From the NCBI RefSeq assembly GCF_901933205.1, contig NC_044600.1, positions 2,046,001 through 2,110,000 of the forward strand: 64,000 nucleotides of DNA, read 5' to 3'. Below are positions 13,281 to 25,438 of the stretch, piece by piece (positions within the stretch are counted from its first letter, which is position 1; each line of letters begins with the position of its first letter). The notes under the pieces were generated by a model, which was not told where the DNA came from, did not search any database, and saw nothing but the letters and a program-made list of their open reading frames with translations. The stretch comes from Camarhynchus parvulus (taxonomy: Eukaryota > Chordata > Aves > Passeriformes > Thraupidae). The translations under genes were made by a program, and so were the position numbers.

Positions 13281-13829
13281 GGACAGGATAAGGAATCTCT
13301 GCACAGCCTGGAGTGAAACTTGTCAGAAATCATCACCAGCATCTCTTGAGGGAATCTGTTGGTTGAGGTAGGGCAGCAGCGGCAGGAGAATTCCATGAGT
13401 GACAGTTTGGGTATGAGCAGCAGTGGCTGGTGAAATGGATTCCAGCACGGCATCCCATTTCTGCTGGCAGGAGGTGGATTGCAGTGGGACGGGGGAGATG
13501 CTGGCCAGCAATCCTTGGTTACCCCCATCTGCTTTCAGAACATTCCTTGAGATCTGCAGCAACGAGCCCACATCTCCAGCATCTCATCCGCATGAAGTGT
13601 GGCACAAAATCCAGAGCAGTGTTAGTTTGGGCCAGGTCCCAAAAGCCTGTCTGGGAAACAGAACCTCCTCCTGGCCCAGAGGTCACCTCAGTGCCCCCTG
13701 TGCAGTCACCATCGACACCAGAACCATTGCTCCCCTGCATGGAACTGCAGATTTGAAGGGAAAAAACCCGCAGGTGATTAATTCACACTTCAGAGACAGA
13801 ACTCAGATTGTAGAAGTTGGCAGCTGAAG
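13281..13829 (+). other. GC-richer block ending at a splice-donor-like site
   Basis: This roughly 550-base block is noticeably richer in G+C and CpG than its surroundings and stays open in two plus frames (13423-13827 for 134 codons, 13430-13756 for 108). No domain is recognisable. Two bases after the longer frame stops, 'gctgaag|gtaaga' makes a good donor match with the intron beginning at 13830. The combination could be a non-coding first exon or a lncRNA exon, or simply a GC-rich patch. I do not assign a protein. Confidence 0.2.
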
Positions 13830-13839
13830 GTAAGACATT

Positions 13840-14450
13840 TAATAACTATACTGGAGTATGGGTGGGTAACAGCCAGAATTGAGGGAGCTCCAAGTTCGGG
13901 TTATTACCTCGAGTCAGGCAAACCAAGGAAATAGCTCATTCCCGAGTGATCAAACAGTAAATGTTTAAAATTTCTCTTTCACTTATCTCCTTCTCTCAGT
14001 TTCATGCAGATTTTCTGGTCACAACTTTCACCAGACTGCTTTTATGTATGCAGACAGTGCTGCTGAAGTGCTGCTGCTGAGCTTACCAGTTTTCTCAGGA
14101 AAGCCGCGAAGTAGGGGCAAAATACTAATGGGCTGCTTAGACACCACTCCATCAAATATTTAACCTTTCTCATTTCCAGCAGCTCTGCTTTAATTGTTTA
14201 GGGCTCAATTCTCACAAAGTGGCGCACTTGTGACCCACTTTTAGTGCCATCTTATCCTTAACAGGCAGCATGGGACTGGCGGAGCCGTGAGCAGCTTCCA
14301 GGTTTTTCTCACTGCTCGGAGCATCTGCTGCTCCAGCATTCCTCTGATCCATCTGAAGAATCCTTCCAGCCACGTGCTTGAATTTCCATGCAGCACTTTC
14401 TAATTTTGCCAGAAGTTAAAGGTAAAAGTGCGAGAAGAATAGGTCTCTGT
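13840..14450. promoter_or_regulatory. Candidate conserved non-coding element
   Basis: CpGs are frequent for this window ('cctcgagtc', 'gccgcgaag', 'ggcgcac', 'ggcggagccg', 'cacgtgc'), including an E-box CACGTG near 14372. No frame is convincingly coding and no repeat is recognised. A regulatory role is inferred only from composition and motif density. Confidence 0.2.
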
Positions 14451-16049
14451 TCATTGTTTGACAATGAACCAGAGAAATGTTGTGTACAGATTTCTGTTAC
14501 TGTCCAGAGGCTCAGACTCAATCTCAGTGAGCCTGGTAACTCAGGTTAGCTTCATCCATGATGTCTCATGTCCTGGTTGTTTATTATTAACTTACTGCTA
14601 GTAATAACTTATATTAATTAAGACCTACCAATATTAATGTAATTTAAAATTGTTGACAAGTAGCAGTTCCTGTAAAGAGATTTTTCTGTACCCAATACTT
14701 TAAAAAATAAATGTACTGGGAAATGAAGAGATTCTAAGTCCATTGCTGCAGTTAGCAGCAATATGGGGCTCCTCTAACCTGAATTTTTACCCAGCCTCCT
14801 GGACCATGTGGTTACTGGCAGTGGGAGGCTGCCATCCCTTCATTCTAATTCTGATGGAAATTGCTTGCCCCATCCCTGCTCTGTGAAGTGCAGCTGGTAA
14901 TAAACTGCCAGCTTGCTCACATTTCCAAATGGCCTTATAAACTGCAGAAAATGCTCCATGTGAGGGAACAGTACCACTCTGTGCTTATCTGAATAGAACT
15001 GACAATTATAACGAAATCTGCTGCTCTTTTTCTCTTATATACTCTTGCAAAACAGAGAAGTGCTTATGTACAGAGTTTTATCTGAGTCTGCTGATAGTAC
15101 TAAAATCTTTTGGAATCTTGATGGAAATTCAATTGCTTTTCTCAGAGTTCCCTCACCAGCTTTGTACGTGTTCTTTCAGTAGTACCCTTGTTAAAGCAAA
15201 GACACGGGCAGATTTTCATTCAGTGGTCTTTTCAGACTTCCCCCATCTGAAGATTACACAATTATTCTGGGGAAAGAGTGGATTGCAAAGGACTTTTTTT
15301 TTTTCCTCTATGCCAGTTCTGATATTTATTTTACAGTGTGCATTCATCTAGTGATAATTATTCGGTGCTCTCTACTAGGATAAGGCATTCTGCTGAATAT
15401 AAACAGTGGTGCAGCTTCTAAAGGTATTAAACAGTGGCAGCTTCTTTGAAATGAATAGGAGTTGCAGGTATTCCATCTCTGCTTACATGATTATGTATGA
15501 ATTTATATTTTATTCTGCTGTCTGTGTGGTACCATTGTGGTTCAGCAAAACTAAATCTATAGGGAAAAGAACTAATCAGATAGGAAGCTGAAACAGGTTA
15601 TAAATGAGTTCACTGTGTAGTCAGAGAAGGAATATAAAAATCATATTCATTGCAGGAAGGGAGAGAAGATTAAAAATAGGTGATGTGAAATGTGTTACCA
15701 TTGTTCCCATCCAAATTAAAGTTAGAACATGGGCCATTCATGAGCAAAAGTAGAGAACATGATTTCAGTAAAAATTAGCTTGGCTAATCATACTTTACAA
15801 ATTATATAAAGTCTATTCTGCAGATTAATTCTGCAGAATTAATCACACTAAGTGTTAGGACTAGAAATAGCAGGTGTATCAGCTGGGAGTCCAGGCCCCT
15901 CTATCATTACGAATTAAATTATATAATCCTATTTGCAAATGTTACAAGCTTTATTTTACAATTAATTAGATTTCATCCCTGACTATTGCTGTGAAATTGT
16001 TATCTAAACACTCTAAAACCTTACTCCCAGTGTAGGCATGATTAGGTAA
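14451..16049. other. Unique AT-rich DNA, no gene seen
   Basis: Nothing beyond background is visible except a perfect palindrome at 15823-15844, listed separately. Open frames are short and without domains. Confidence 0.6.
15823..15844. repeat. Perfect 22-bp palindrome
   Basis: The sequence has arms 'gattaattctg' and 'cagaattaatc' around a central PstI-like ctgcag and equals its own reverse complement. It could bind a dimeric factor (it contains TTAAT homeodomain-type half sites) or be accidental. An extra 'attctgcag' lies directly upstream. Confidence 0.85.
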
Positions 16050-16150
16050 AATTACAGAATTACTCAATCATTTAGGTTGGAAAATGAAATCATTGAGTCC
16101 AACCTGTGACCAGCTCCCACCTTGTCCCCAGCCCAGATTACATTTCAGGC
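16050..16150 (-). mobile_element. CR1 LINE fragment, 3' end, antisense
   Basis: On the plus strand the words 'tcatttaggttgg', 'gagtccaacctgtgacc' and 'cccaccttgtcccca' follow the reverse complement of the avian CR1 3' untranslated region. The copy is 5' truncated, as is usual for CR1, and diverged. The left edge is near the 'acagaat' of the CR1 tail. Similarity fades after about 16150, so that boundary is approximate. Confidence 0.75.
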
Positions 16151-19100
16151 CAATTTGAGTATTTCAGGTAGCACATTTCCCAACGGCACATGAGCTTTGT
16201 GATGTTGTTGCTGGAGCAGCATGGATCATGTTCCCACAATCAGTCTCTTAAACACTTCAGGACTTTCCATTTGTATAGTTACATGTGTGGGGTTTGCAGT
16301 TCCTGATAAACAGGTCCTGCTCCAAGCCAGAAGGCACAAACTGTCCTTGTGGAAATGCATGACCCTGTTAGACCTCTCCCAGTCCCAATTAAGCCACATC
16401 TTTCTGACATTTGAATCAGGGTTTTAAAAGCATAATTCTTCTTCCAATTTCATCTTTCTTAATAAGATCTCCGAAAATGTGATTTGATTCCAGTCTTGGT
16501 GCTTTGGAAGAGTTTGGCTTTTTTTTCACTAGAAGCAAATTTCTTAAAAGAAAAGAGGTCTTAAGAGTTGAAGCCATAATTAGAGGTAAATTGCTGTCCT
16601 AGGGGAAGATTTGTCCCACTTCCTCATTCATTTTCAGTAACATGTAAGAGTTAGTAAAGTGTTTTAAGTATACTGCATGTTATGCCAGTTTATATTCATT
16701 TGTTTTGTGCCTCCCAAGTCATATGATGAAGGGTAACCCAATTTATTATGACAAACTCTACAGGTAATTAGAACCATGTTTAGATCAAATCTATTACTAC
16801 ACTAAATCTCTGTTTAAAATGAGGAGCAAGTGGACTTCATAGTGTGTTCAAATGTACCAGATAGCAGAGCTCAGGATATCAGTCTTCCAAAGAAAGCTTT
16901 TATGAGTCTTCTTTCAAAAAATTTATATTATATGAATCAAAGAGTTATTACAGCAAGTCTCAGACAACTAAAATTTCATATAAAACCAGTTTCTAAAATA
17001 GTTCTCTCAATTTTGTCACTTTTTAAGGAATTCATCATTAGAGTCAGGCATAATTAAGTTGGATTTTTCTGTTTATGTAGATGTAGAAAGAGATTTTCTC
17101 CTTTGCTGTTCTGTGTCACAAGTGTTCTAAGTGAGATAATGAATGCTGTGTGAGCATTTATACACACTTTTAGCTTCACAATTAGGAATTGTTTCCACTA
17201 CATTTGAGATGTGACCAAACCTCAAATATCCCTTGTATGTTGTTGAAATCTTTCTGCTCTAGAGCTGATGCCAGATAAATTCTGTATCCATCTGCACTTC
17301 AGCTAATGGCTGCTAGAAATTATTCCTGCTGTTTTAGACACCATGATCAGATGCAATGGAAAATGAAAATATGTTTTCATTTCTTCTTGATGACCAGGCT
17401 CCATTCCCAAAGGACTTTTGCTCCTTGTCAAGGTAGATAAATTCTGAGCTAGCACCTGAGCCGAGCTCTACAGGTTGCCCAAAGTGTCAATACAGCATTT
17501 GCATCTAAGGGGAGGCAAAAATACCAACCTGCTTTTCCCTTTAGCATCAATGTCAGGAGTTCTTCCTTTTTCTATTTATTAGTGTGTTACTGATTTTGAC
17601 AGCATATTTATTTCCTTGGCTGTGGACAGAATTCCAGCTCATTTGAAGGTTTGGGGTAACCTGTTTGCCCCCCTGTGGAATTGCTGAGCCCCCAGCACGT
17701 TCAGACACGTGGAGCATCAGGGAAGTGTGACAGAGCAAGGGCAGCTGGAAGACACCGCTGAAAGTGTGATCTGTGAGGGGCAGGGATGTGTGAACTCAGA
17801 TTTACAGGCTCTGTTGAGACGTTTCCAGAATATTGCTCATAATACCACCAGGCTCCATCAATCATCTCTCTATGGGCTTGCTCTAACTCACTTCTTTTAA
17901 AACACAAGAAAAAGAGATATTTACAGCTTTCCATTTGTATTCTTAGCATGAATTAAAGCTTCATAGGCACTACTTATGGGGTTTATATTTTTTATTTTTA
18001 CTTGATTTATCATTTTGCTGCTTTTTCTATTATTCTTAGCATTGCTTATTGTTGAGACATACAGGTGGAATTACAAACAAAACACAGCATAACAACTCTA
18101 ATTCAACAAAAAGTGGAAGATTTATTGAATTAGTGCTGTCTGCTCATTCTTAAACCTGTCATTAATATGAATTTGAATATCTTTAAAACAATCATCATGG
18201 ACTCTACATCCTTTAAAACAGGATGCCCACTGCCCACATGATGCACTTTTTTGTTCCTCTTCTTGTCCTAAGTTATGAGACACAAGTAAAATCACACTAT
18301 TAAGGTGGAATTAGTTTCTATCTGGCTTTTGTGTGGAATTTGAAAAGTCTACTATCAAAGCAATAAGAGAAAAAAAATCTCCCTGTAACTAGGGAATTAT
18401 AACTAGGGAATCAGGGCACAAAAGGAAGATACAAATATTCTCTCAATCCGGGGTGCCCAAACCAAGGAAGCAAATGCTGGTGTTGTCAGCAGACCCATAA
18501 TTATGTGGAACTTTCTATTCTTATACCATAGCTTCATTGACTTGTGAGCTGTAATGCCATATCTATAAGCAGGATCAATTTTCAAAGCTGTGTGCTTGGG
18601 AATTAATGAAGATACCACACTCCCCAGAAGGAAAATGACCGGCCCTAGAAAATCCTGAATTAAAGGGATTGTACAGCATTACATGTGGTTTGTACAACAA
18701 AGGCAATTCTAATTTGTATTTTAGAACAGCATTCAGCTGTTCTGACTATCAGACGATCTTTTTTTCCTTTTTAACAATGATGCATTTGCATTCCAGCTTC
18801 TACAGGAACTGAAACAACAAACAAGTGCACAATGGGTTTGTGTATCATCCACTAATCAGTCACTCAATGTGAGACAGACAAATCATTCTTTTCAGGCAAG
18901 GTTTATTCTCATGTCTCAAAATTTGGAGATTTTTTTTTTTTTGGAGTCCTGGCACTTTCATATATCTGGGTTTTTAATTGCTGAAATTTCTCCATTGGTT
19001 TTTCATCATATTATTGCATTTCCAGCATCAGTTTTGGGATTTCCAGTGCAGTGTTCAGACTTTGCTGCCCAGCCCAGCAGAACACCTTGCTAAAGAACTC

Positions 19101-22100
19101 ACTGTTGGCCCTTCAACCAGGGTAGGAGGGAACAATTCACTGGGAACATTTACTGTAAAAAATGTCCAGTTGGGTGTCCCATTCTAATTGAATGCTTCCT
19201 AGAAGCCATTTCTCCCTTTGTCTATTTTCTTGTCCATTTTCTTCAATAAGCCAGAAGGTTTTTTTGCTAGACTAATTTTTAGTTCAGTCCCTCTATATCC
19301 ATAAACAGTTCCTCCATCCTGGTGTCCTGCCTCAGTCCTTGCTGTCTCTGAGATAAGCATAAAAGTGATATTTCATGTCTTCTCACGCTGCCAGAGTATT
19401 TTTTTTCCATTGACTGGCAGCAGCATCCTGAATTCTAGAAGAAAATGAATTTTACTTCTGAATTTGGTGATTTGGTTGTGTTGAGCCTGCTTCAAGTGCA
19501 GCTCTGTTATTGTGTAAGTACAATCAGCCTTGAATATATAACATTTCCATTATGGCAGCCTAAATGTCCTTTAAAATGGTCTAGAAATGGCTGCACCTCC
19601 AGCGAATAAAGGCAAATAAATAGGTGATGCCAAAAGTTTAAAACCACTCCTTGGTACAGAGTTTATCAAGTTAATTAAAAATCATTTCAGCATGAGGAAC
19701 AACTGGTGGGGCAGTAGGTTGTGGTGACTCTAGGATGATGAATTTAATACTTCTTTCTCAATTTCATTCACACATTGCAGTGACTCATGGAAATTTCCCT
19801 GCCATACATTTCTGGACTCAGGAATTTCTGGGTTTTGTTTCTGCAGAGGCAGTTTTAAGGAGTGCAGAGTTTGGGGGTTTGGCAGCCTGGGCTCACTCCC
19901 TGTTCTCTGATCAGGGAGATTCCTGATTCCTCATCAGATTCCTCAGGGAGGGATGTGTGTGGGACTGAGTGACCTGTGAGCACTGAGAGAACACCTTCAG
20001 AGGGTTCTCATCTCTGCCCACTGCTTGTGAAATGTAATGTAATAAATTTAAAGGGTGTTGAGCCATGGGTTCTATTAAATGCAAAGGAAACAAGGGAAAG
20101 CACAATCTCAGTGAAAAATACGTCCATAAGTAATTCCCTGGAGACTTGCTACGGTCTGGGGATTAGGTTTGGGATTACTTTCAGAATTTAGCAGTGACTT
20201 ATTGTGTAATTTTTGGTAAACCATCAAAGCTTGGAATTTTAAGTTTTCTATTGAGAGCTGAGGTTGATGGTTTTCCATCACATACATTAGCATTTGTAAA
20301 GCATGCTGTGCTTTCTCTTGTCCACATTAAACCAGCTTCGCTAGGTGCCTGGATTTCTCTTTCTTTATATGTTTTTAGAACTTTATAATGTCTTTTCTGC
20401 TCAAACTGTTCATGAGAAATGCCCTCCTATCTTCTAACCATGGAAGAGAATTCACATTTTATATATATGTGTATATGTATGTGTGGATGTGTATAGTATT
20501 CAAACCAAAAACATAGCTATGCATATTTTCACTGAGTACATGGAAAATGAACCTGAAAAAACCCAGTACAAATAAACGAGTCCCCCACAAAAATGAGAGA
20601 AAGAGGTAATAAAAAAGGAATTCAGCCAATTGGTCTTGATTTAATGGTTGCTGATACCTCTTCTGTTTAGTAACATGTGGTGTGTGATCCCACATGGGAC
20701 TTTTTGGATGGCATAGGGGTTTAGTTCATTTCTTTTTGTGGCTGCTTCCTATTTCTGTTTCTTGGTCAGACATTAGGTGAGTGCGTGGCCTTCCAGGAAC
20801 CTTGACCTGTTCTAGCTCAGGAGCAGGACATCTGTACCAATCCTGAGCTGTCCCACCTTCCCAGCTGTTCTTTTACAGCGTTCTGGGGACATTTCTCCTG
20901 TCACCACTCCCAGTCTAGGATTGTGTGTCACTGGATACCAAATCAAAACTCGGGCCTATTGAGGAGATACCAGCTGGTGTAGCTGTACAACCTTGTGTAA
21001 ATCCTCACAGGGTGTGCAGCCTCCTACACAATGAAGTTGGGATCAGAGGCTGCTGTCTTTACACATTTGCTGGCTCCAACTCACCAAGCAGCCCCTGCGT
21101 GCAAGGAAGGAAATTGTTCCTTGTTTACCCAAGGTGAGTGAAGAATTCTTTGCTATTTTACACATCTCATACTTGGAAGCCCACAAACAGCATGGTGGGT
21201 GAACTCAAGCCCATCTGTGCTGTTTCTTTATGCTTATCCTGCTAAGTTAACTTCTGTGCAACAGGTTGTTGGTGTTTGCCTGGTGCTTGGGTCCCACCTG
21301 CGCTGCAGGAACAGCTTTCAGGTATTTCCTGAGGTGAGTGAATAATTTATCAGTATTTTTACATATCCTGTTGCTATCACTCCACAAACTGGAAGGACTT
21401 AACATTTGTCTCATGCTATTTACTCCTACATCCCCCTCCACGTATCAGATGTCACTGCTCACCTCTCTGTTGAGTATCAGCTGTCTGCCAGGAAAAACTT
21501 TCCATTTACCCTAGCAGCATTGCTGAGCAGCTGGAAAATAATTTTTCTAGCATGTGGCAGAACAAATTATTGCACAGGAGGGGGTTAATGGGATTGTCTG
21601 CCAGAGGAATAAATAATTGAAAGGACATGGATCTACTTATTAGCTTGAGTAGAGGCTTGATGTCCTAAATTATACCTTGTTAGAGGTAGGGAGCCTATGC
21701 TTTGTTTCAGCAGAAGCTGACTTCAGGAAACAGTGTCAGTGTACCTGATATTTTTGTGTGTCACATGTATCCTAAGAAGCTGAAAAACTAGAATTTGTAG
21801 TAATCCTCACTTAAAATAAAGATACCATTAATTTTCTCTATGATTTTTTTCTCTGTTACAGTGACACAACAGAGTCAGAAGGGTGGAAGATAAAGTGTTT
21901 CTAAATCCTTAGAAACAAATCTACAGATATTTTATTTTGTTCTGCCTGATGCTGCTATTTATGACAGGACTCTGTGAAATGTAAACTCCGTGCTGGGTTC
22001 TTTTCATAATTTTCTTCGTGCAATACTTTTCAAATGATGCTGTTTAAGTGATATAGCAAACCTCTCTGCTGTTTTCATATTAAAAGCTTAAAATGAACTA

Positions 22101-22629
22101 CATCATGCAGTAGCATGAAGTAGTAGCAGTTTTTCTGCAGCTGTTTGTCAAAATGACATGGTTACTTAAAATTTTATTCCTACTTCTTTTTTTGCATAGA
22201 AACACAACTCAAAGCTGACTGCTTAGACTAATACTTCTTACTCTCTGATTTTTTTTTAATTGTATGCATTTCACAGCAGTACTTGCAAAAATACTGTTAT
22301 ATGTCTTTTGACTAGGAAGAACAAAGTGTTATCTTAAAATAAGGGGATTTTTGTTTTGGGGTTTTTTTTTAAGAAAAAGAAAATGGAATATATTATTTTG
22401 ATGTTTAGCAGAGCAGATAGAAGGCAAGGTATAGAAATTGCTAAACACATTCAGAGATTGATTTGGTTATAAGGTTATTATATGCTAACATTTGGGCAAA
22501 AGGGCTGGATATTTAAAAATAAAGGCAATAGCCCCTTGAAAATAAGATTATATACTTCTATGCATCTTCAAGCAGTAAAGAATTCTGACAATCTTCCTGT
22601 AAATAAATTAAAATACGGGTTACAGGCTC
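16151..22629. other. Unique DNA without a supported gene
   Basis: AT-rich sequence with short low-information open frames. A small degenerate TA/TG stretch occurs at 20459-20496. Two similar pieces beginning 'ggtgagtga' at about 21133 and 21333 may be a very old 200-base tandem duplication. No repeat family, RNA gene or convincing exon was recognised. Confidence 0.5.
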
Positions 22630-22930
22630 CCAAAATCAGCTCATATAAAAACTGATTCCAGCTCCCGACGATTTTACCGAGGCCTCGTGCTCTTCATTCA
22701 ATCACCTTGGAGTGCCAGCCTGAAGTTAATCCTGGGATTCTGATGCGGGACTGCTCTCCAGCAGAATCACCCATAATTGCCTCGATTCCTGCTGACTGGT
22801 TGTTTTTGCACCAGTGACTCAAATTAGGCACAGCTGGCCCTCGCAAGTTGGAGTTTAATAACAGCCAATTGTCAGAAAGTCGCTGACGGTCAATGTTTTT
22901 GTCTCAAAAGGGTGAAAGGAGCAGTGACAG
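22630..22930. promoter_or_regulatory. Candidate regulatory element, strongest of the window
   Basis: About ten CpGs fall in 300 bases ('cccgacg', 'taccgagg', 'cctcgtg', 'tgcggg', 'cctcgat', 'ctcgcaa', 'gtcgctgacgg') in DNA that is otherwise almost CpG-free. It carries an AP-1-type tgactca (22815-22821), a bicoid/OTX-type 'ttaatcc' and TAATT cores. It has no coding frame and no repeat similarity. A conserved enhancer is a reasonable inference but unproven here. Confidence 0.3.
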
Positions 22931-23751
22931 CTCTCCCCCTCTTCCTGCACTGAGCGAGGAGGGATCTTCTTTCTGAAGCTACAGAAACGATGAGTTGAGT
23001 AAGCTCCTTCCTGTGGGGAAGTGTTCTGAACACTTGCCATAACATTGAGGTGTCTGGAGAAGCCACATGAATATTTGATGGTCTTAACAACAAAGTGCAG
23101 CAAACATCCCGCTCGTTTTTGTTCACAGGTATTGCACGTTGGCCCAGTAAAACTGAAAAATGGAAATTAGGATTAAATTGAGAGGGGTGGGCAACCCAGA
23201 CAGCAGTGGAATTGTTACATCTGAAATGAGACTAAGGGTGGTTGTCCAGGCACCAACACTAACCCTTTCCTACAGCTGTTGGCTGATTTTACAAAAAAAA
23301 AGGCATTGAAATCCAGAATAATGAAATGTAGAAATCCACAAGTCAGCCAGAGCAGAGTCTTACTGCTGAACAGGCAACTGCCTGGATCTTGCTGTCATTT
23401 GTTTGCTGCATCTAACACCTTACATTGGATGCTATCTGATGCTCTTTTTCCCAGCAGAGATGGGAATATCTTTTGTGGCAAACTTGGCAGGGCCTTTTTA
23501 AAGGACTTACTGTGAAGATACAGTTCTGTCAAACACAGACTGAAAATACCGCGAGAAATCGTCTGCTGAGTAAATCCACGGATTTGTGGTGTCAAGCTTC
23601 AAGGCAGTGCTTCAGTTGCATTTGGTTCTAGCAAAGAGCACAAGCTTTTGCAAAATTCCCTGTTTAAATTCTTGCTGGCTTTACTGCAGCAGGGTGTGCA
23701 CACCTGATCCTGCATCTGAGAAATTTTGATCCATTACTGTGTTTGCTTCAG
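22931..23751. other. Unique DNA, no gene seen
   Basis: Short overlapping open frames on both strands without domains. The last bases ('tactgtgtttgcttcag') form an acceptor-like site for the candidate exon that follows. Confidence 0.5.
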
Positions 23752-24078
23752 TGCTCACCTGTCCAATTAATACAAAAGAACCCCTTGAAGTTAATTAATG
23801 TTGCACCAGAAGAGATTGCTGGTGACAAAAGCCACAAATCAAAGTTGGAAATGCTGGTTTTCATTCACTACCTTAAAGTTCTCTGGAACACCAGCAGCAT
23901 GCATTCAAAAGCAATGTGCAATGCAAACAGGTGTGCTGAAAATAATGTGAAATATTTGATACCAGAATCCACGGTGAATCCAAAGATATTTGCCCTTTGT
24001 GTCTTTCTGCATCATTTTTTGAGACCTTTAAGAACCACAAATGCCAATGTAGAGACAGAATGTCAAGACATCCCAAGG
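23752..24078 (+). other. Candidate exon, 327 nt, open in one frame
   Basis: An acceptor-like 'gtgtttgcttcag' ends at 23751 and a near-consensus donor 'ccaagg|gtaagt' starts at 24079. The interval is exactly 109 codons and is open throughout in the frame that starts at its first base, so it would be a symmetric 0-0 exon. The translation has several Cys and His residues and a hydrophobic segment near its end, but no domain that I recognise. An open run this long is uncommon by chance but not decisive in 64 kb. It could be a lncRNA exon, an unrecognised coding exon or coincidence. Confidence 0.2.
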
Positions 24079-25059
24079 GTAAGTTGAATAGAAATTCCCT
24101 AGAGCCTATAAATCTATTTGAAGGTGATAACCTAATCACCTAATCAAGAATGCCTGTCAAATCTCAAGGAAAGTGATAAGTAAAACAGTAATTCTACGGA
24201 ATATGGACTTTTACTTATCTGGCTTGACCTTTCCTCCTGCTCTTTAACCCTTCTGCCCTTCAAGTCTCAAAAAGTGGTTGAGGAGAATTCTTTGGTATCA
24301 CAAAGAATGCTACAATACAGATTTGTACTTGGTGAGCTGGAGATGTTGAGCACTTCAATACCCCATTGGATCCTCCACCCAATGAGGATCTGTTTGGGAG
24401 CCAAGATAATGAAACCAGCACAATGTGGTTGTGTTCAATTGGCCATTTGTCCTCCAGTGGAAAGGAAGGTTCCATGGGACAGCAGGCCCTGAGAGATGCT
24501 TTAAAGCTCAATTTTTGGAAGAGACGTGGCCCAAAAGATGCTCGCTAAGGCTGTGCTGAGCTCTGTGCTGCCCCAGTTAGCAATTTGAATCTTCCAAACG
24601 AGGTCATCCTGCTGTATTTCTGAGTATTTCTGCACTGCCATCCACAGAGGAATACAGAGGAACAAGAAGAAGTGAGCAATAAACAATTGGATCAAGGTCA
24701 GGACAACAGGTTGGTTTGTGGCACCTTCCTTTACCAGGGCCAGAACCTCTGGTGACCTGGTGGGCGCCAGCTGTCGGTGGAAAGGCTCGACCAGCTCCAC
24801 TTAATGAGAACCCTTGTTTTTCACAGACACGCTTAATAAACATTCCCATTAAATCCATGGACCAAGCAAGGGTCCTAAATGATGGAAAGGATGATTAAAT
24901 CTCAAAATTAGCAAAGCGATGGAGAAATTAAAAAATACCTGCAGTCTTTAATGATATGACTCTTTATACAAAACTGGGAATGCAAATCAAGGAATTGCAC
25001 ACCAAATTCAACACAAATGTATTAATTTGAAGGAAAAAAACCCAAACTAATTTTTTCTT
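24079..25059. other. Unique DNA, no gene seen
   Basis: Short open frames on both strands without domains. No repeat family was recognised. Confidence 0.5.
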
Positions 25060-25126
25060 GCATTAATTAATTTCTATTTCTTAATTTCTATTTCTATTAA
25101 TTAATTTCTATTTATTAAAAAAATAG
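25060..25126. repeat. Degenerate TTAATTTCTATT low-complexity repeat
   Basis: Words 'attaattaatttctattt' and 'ttaatttctatttc' recur about three times in a row before a short A run. This looks like an expanded AT-rich tandem repeat of local origin. Confidence 0.7.
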
Positions 25127-25402
25127 CTAACATGAATGTTTGCATGAGCAGTATTTCACATACAGGAAAAGATTATATTCACTTGATTTAAGCTCTCTAA
25201 TCAAAGTTTCAGTAATGGTTCCATGAAGTTCTACAGATTCATTTCACTATATTCATGCCACTCCCATTAATTAGCAGATACAGTCATAGAGAAAGCATGC
25301 ATATAAGGGAATCTATATGAAAATTGAAAAAGGGATGAACAATTTTACTTTTAGCTGCTAGTCAATCTTGATTACAATGAATCCAATATACCATAAATTG
25401 CA

Positions 25403-25405
<3 letters not shown>

Positions 25406-25434
<29 letters not shown>
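25406..25434. repeat. (TA)n microsatellite
   Basis: About 14 uninterrupted AT dinucleotides. The purity suggests a polymorphic slippage locus. Confidence 0.95.

Positions 25435-25438
<4 letters not shown>

Noticed and set aside
13361..13377. let-7-like seed 'tgaggta' within 'ggttgaggtagggcagc'
   Set aside because: Only the seed matches. The rest of the mature let-7 sequence and a pre-miRNA hairpin are absent.
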